Assembly (NCBI GenBank): GCA_903928755.1
Contig: CAIYSH010000368.1
Span: 1 to 17,089, forward strand
Direction of reading: 5' to 3'
DNA length: 17,089 bases
From: an uncultured Alphaproteobacteria bacterium
GTDB lineage: Bacteria; Pseudomonadota; Alphaproteobacteria; Caulobacterales; Caulobacteraceae
Part shown: positions 14,881-17,089 of the stretch, one piece after another
Layout of the letters: each line of letters begins with the position of its first letter
Position numbering within the stretch: the first letter of the stretch is position 1
The notes under the pieces: generated by a model
Seen by the model: the letters and a program-made list of their open reading frames with translations, nothing else
Databases searched by the model: none
Told to the model about the DNA's origin: nothing
Position numbers and translations under genes: made by a program

Positions 14881-15630
14881 ATGGACCCCATCGTCGCCCT
14901 GGATCAGGTGGAGGTTGATTATCCCGACCGCGGCCGCGCGCTGGGGCCCTTCAGCTTTTCAGTAGCACCTGGGGAAATCGTGGCCCTGGTCGGGCCTTCG
15001 GGAAGTGGAAAGTCCACGGCCCTGCGACTGCTGGCTGGCCTTGAGGGGCCGACAGGGGGCAGCCTGAGGCGGGATCTTGGTCGGGGCGAAACCAGCGTCG
15101 TCTTTCAAGCTCCTACCCTGGCCCCGTGGCTCAGTGCGCAGGCCAATGTTGCCCTGCCACTCGAGCTCTCAGGCATGCCGAAGCACGAAGCCCATGCCCA
15201 GGCCGGTCTTGCCCTTGACAGGGTCGGTCTGGCGGCAGCCCGGTCAGCCCGTCCGGCGCAGTTGTCGGGGGGCATGGCCATGCGGGTCTCCCTGGCACGG
15301 GCGCTGGCCACCGGACCCAAGCTGTTATTGCTGGATGAGCCCTTTGCGGCCCTGGACGAAATCACCCGCCGCACCCTCGCAGACGATGTGCTGAAGCTCT
15401 GGGCGCAGTCGCGACCCGCCATCGTCTTTGTTACCCACAGCGTGGAAGAAGCCGCCTACATGGCTGCCCGCGTCGTTGTGATGACCCGGGGCCCCGGTCG
15501 GATCGCCGGTGAAATCAGCATTCCCGGTGAACTGCCACGTCCACAGGCTTTCCGGGCAACACCGGGTTTCAGACAGGCCGCCGAGGATATTTCGACCTGT
15601 CTGGCGCAAGATGCAGGTGATGTCAGATGA
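14881..15630 (+). CDS. ABC importer ATPase, NitT/TauT type
   Basis: 249 residues. It has a complete ATP-binding cassette: Walker A GPSGSGKST (38-46), Q-loop Q76 (VVFQAPTLAPW), signature LSGGM (128-132), Walker B LLLLDEP (148-154) and H-loop H186 (VTHSVEEA). The FQAPTLAPW and DEPFAALDEITR segments are typical of the SsuB/TauB/ThiZ group. The residues just after the signature are AMRVSLARAL, where most relatives have an RQR-type sequence; this is a small deviation near the nucleotide site. The ATG follows the binding-protein stop by 14 bp with no obvious Shine-Dalgarno sequence, so translation is probably coupled. The stop overlaps the permease start as ATGA. Confidence 0.95.
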   Translation: MDPIVALDQVEVDYPDRGRALGPFSFSVAPGEIVALVGPSGSGKSTALRLLAGLEGPTGGSLRRDLGRGETSVVFQAPTLAPWLSAQANVALPLELSGMPKHEAHAQAGLALDRVGLAAARSARPAQLSGGMAMRVSLARALATGPKLLLLDEPFAALDEITRRTLADDVLKLWAQSRPAIVFVTHSVEEAAYMAARVVVMTRGPGRIAGEISIPGELPRPQAFRATPGFRQAAEDISTCLAQDAGDVR

Positions 15631-16394
15631 ACCGCATCATGAATGGGCTGGCCCCCCTGGTTCTTCTCGCCGTTCTGCTGGCGGCATGGGAAATCGCCTG
15701 TCGGGCCCTGCAGGTGCCTGCCTATTTCCTGCCTCCCCCCTCAGCCGTAGCCATCGCAATGGCCATGGATGCACCTGGTCTGGTCGCGGCAGCCTGGAAC
15801 ACCCTGTCCGTTGCCTTGATGGCCCTGGTTCTGGCAAGCCTTCTGGCCCAGGCGATTGCGGTGACCATTGCCCTCAATGAGCTTCTGGAACATGCCGTTC
15901 GTCCTCTGGCTTCCGTGCTCCAGGTCACACCTGTGGTGGCCATAGCGCCGCTGGTCCTGATATGGGCAGGTATCGATCACCCCGAACGGGCCGTGATCAC
16001 CCTGGCTGTCCTGGTGGCCTTTTTTCCGATCTTCTCCGGTGCTGTGACGGGCCTGCATGCCGCCGATCCCGACCTGGAGCGGCTGTTTGACCTCTACCAG
16101 GCCGGGCAGGTTCAACGCGTATTGAGACTGCGCCTGCCGTCGGCCGTTCCCTTCATACTGGAGGGGCACAAGGTGGGCGCGGGCCTGGCCATCATCGGAG
16201 CCGTTGTCGCCGAATTTGCTGCAGGATCAGGCGGCATCCGGGGCCTGGCCTGGCGTATTCTGGATGCGGGTAACAAGCTGCAGACGGCGCGCATGCTGGC
16301 CGCTCTCATGGTGCTGGGACTGATGGGGGTCGTGCTTCATGCGGTTCTGGACCGCCTTGAGCAATACGGGCTCAAGTGGTGGCGTGGCCGTTAG
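15627..16394 (+). CDS. ABC importer permease, NitT/TauT type
   Basis: 255 residues with about six membrane segments (near 8-24, 58-80, 92-113, 120-142, 182-200, 222-242), as expected for the SsuC/TauC/ThiX permease family. The ATPase-coupling EAA-like loop is recognisable around residues 144-180 (AADPDLERLFDLYQAGQVQRVLRLRLPSAVPFIL region). The AEFAAGSGGIRGLAWRILDAG segment near the C-terminus fits the branch that transports pyrimidine or flavin-like compounds, but this is suggestive only. The start overlaps the ATPase gene stop by four bases. It completes a three-gene importer; no thi, rib, ssu or tau enzyme gene is beside it within the window to identify the substrate. Confidence 0.93.
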   Translation: MNRIMNGLAPLVLLAVLLAAWEIACRALQVPAYFLPPPSAVAIAMAMDAPGLVAAAWNTLSVALMALVLASLLAQAIAVTIALNELLEHAVRPLASVLQVTPVVAIAPLVLIWAGIDHPERAVITLAVLVAFFPIFSGAVTGLHAADPDLERLFDLYQAGQVQRVLRLRLPSAVPFILEGHKVGAGLAIIGAVVAEFAAGSGGIRGLAWRILDAGNKLQTARMLAALMVLGLMGVVLHAVLDRLEQYGLKWWRGR

Positions 16395-16430
16395 GCACGG
16401 GTTAAGCGATCATCATTAATACTACAGGGT

Positions 16431-17089
16431 ATGAAGCCCCAAGCTTTCGTCCTTGTCCTGTCTGCCCTGTCGAGTGCAACAGCCACGGCCCAGACCGTCG
16501 GCGATCGCTACGGCTATGACAGGGGAGGCTATGGGGCCAACCAAGGCGAAGTTGCCGGTGGTCGTACCCTGACCTGGGCCAACAAGATCAATTACACGGC
16601 CCCGCAGCCGGTCTATGACAACCGCTACCTGCAAGGTGCCAATCTCGCCCCACAATACGCGCAGCCCCCCCGCGGGTACAGTTACGCACCCTACATTCAG
16701 GGTCCGGTTGTCCAGACACCGCAATATCGGGCACCGCAACCTGTGGCCCAGCAGGATCAGGGGTATAACGGATCATATGCAGCGCCTGCATACCGCGCGC
16801 CACAGCCCGCCTTTGATCCCCGTCTGGTGCCGGGCGCATACCCTGCCTCACAACCTGCACAGCCACCTCAGGGCTATGGCCCGGCCTCCTATGCGGCGGC
16901 CCCCTACAGTCAGGGTCCGGTTGCCCAGACACCGCAGTATCGGGCACCGCAACCTGTGGCCCAGCAGGGTCAGGGGTATAACGGATCATATGCAGCGCCT
17001 GCATACCGCGCGCCACAGCCCGCCTTTGATCCCCGTCTGGTGCCGGGCGCATACCCTGCCTCACAACCTGCACAGCCACCTCAGGGCTA
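16431..17089 (+). CDS. Secreted Pro/Gln/Tyr/Ala-rich repeat protein, 3' end outside window
   Basis: 219 codons are visible with no stop before the window ends. The start is ATG 16431, 36 bp after the permease gene, with a modest CAGGG upstream. A signal peptide is clear (KPQAFVLVLSALSSATATA, cleavage likely before Q21). The mature protein starts with Gly/Tyr-rich sequence and a GGRTLTWANKINY segment. It then becomes low-complexity, built of YRAPQP, PAQPPQGY and AAPAY units, with a 71-residue tandem repeat. It is probably an envelope or surface protein with a flexible, disordered repeat region. I do not recognise the family. Codon use and reading-frame continuity through the repeat support real coding; the opposite strand is also open but is a shadow of the repeat. 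Confidence 0.85.
   Translation, partial: MKPQAFVLVLSALSSATATAQTVGDRYGYDRGGYGANQGEVAGGRTLTWANKINYTAPQPVYDNRYLQGANLAPQYAQPPRGYSYAPYIQGPVVQTPQYRAPQPVAQQDQGYNGSYAAPAYRAPQPAFDPRLVPGAYPASQPAQPPQGYGPASYAAAPYSQGPVAQTPQYRAPQPVAQQGQGYNGSYAAPAYRAPQPAFDPRLVPGAYPASQPAQPPQG
16689..17089 (+). repeat. 213-bp in-frame tandem direct repeat inside the secreted protein gene
   Basis: Copy 1 is 16689-16901 and copy 2 begins at 16902; 188 bp of copy 2 are visible before the window ends. In the overlap only four bases differ, three of them changing an amino acid (Ile/Ser, Val/Ala, Asp/Gly). The last 120 visible bases (16757-16876 against 16970-17089) are identical. The unit is 71 codons and keeps frame. Each unit also holds two YRAPQP sub-motifs, and a diverged half-copy (AQPPRGYSYAPY) precedes copy 1. 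Confidence 0.95.

Noticed and set aside
16404..16420. CtrA-like TTAA pair upstream of the secreted repeat protein
   Set aside because: The two TTAA halves are ten bases apart, whereas the CtrA consensus needs seven.
16588..17079. 163-codon minus-strand open frame with internal repeats
   Set aside because: It is the shadow of the tandem repeat on the plus strand. The plus frame has a signal peptide and a sensible start; this one does not.
1..17089. Very frequent GCCCTGG/CCAGGGC words across the window
   Set aside because: They follow Ala-Leu-Ala codon choice (GCC CTG GCC) on both coding strands and show no regular spacing or independent strand bias.

Overview
The window is GC-rich chromosomal DNA with compact, overlapping operons. 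The gene families point to an alphaproteobacterium: ccmI-ccmE-ccmF-ccmH as a cluster of its own, linked to a PhoP/PhoQ-like (FeuP/FeuQ-like) two-component pair. Caulobacterales is my best guess, by gene style only; no rRNA or other marker is present to settle it. I see no tRNA, rRNA, insertion sequence, prophage, CRISPR or integrase.

Left part (1-9209) is all on the minus strand. Read in the direction of transcription it holds a UPF0260 (YcgN-like) protein, a J-domain co-chaperone, a small secreted PepSY-like protein, an OmpR-type response regulator, its histidine kinase, a 456-residue protein I do not recognise, and then the c-type cytochrome haem-delivery genes ccmI, ccmE, ccmF and the first codons of ccmH, cut by the window edge. 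Kinase/regulator and all the ccm junctions overlap by four bases (GTGA or ATGA), so they are almost certainly co-translated. The other ccm genes (ccmABCD, ccmG) are not here.

Right part (9259-17089) is all on the plus strand. A class A penicillin-binding protein (PBP1A family) and the ABC-F ATPase Uup come first. A 542-bp gap without a protein gene follows. It contains an AT-rich island, a plausible promoter, about 250 bp with strong signs of a structured RNA (15 GGA motifs, three clear GAAA tetraloop hairpins, several further stems) and a stem-loop terminator. After it comes a three-gene ABC importer (lipoprotein binding protein, ATPase, permease) of the NitT/TauT/NMT1-THI5 type with unknown substrate. 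The last gene, cut by the window end, encodes a secreted Pro/Gln/Tyr/Ala-rich protein with a recent 213-bp tandem duplication.

The item most likely to be undescribed is the structured RNA at about 13492-13745. It could be a free small RNA (possibly a sponge for a GGA-binding protein such as CsrA) or an attenuated leader of the importer operon. The next most interesting items are the unknown 456-residue protein between the two-component system and the ccm genes, and the PepSY-like protein in the position where rhizobia carry a FeuN-type kinase inhibitor.
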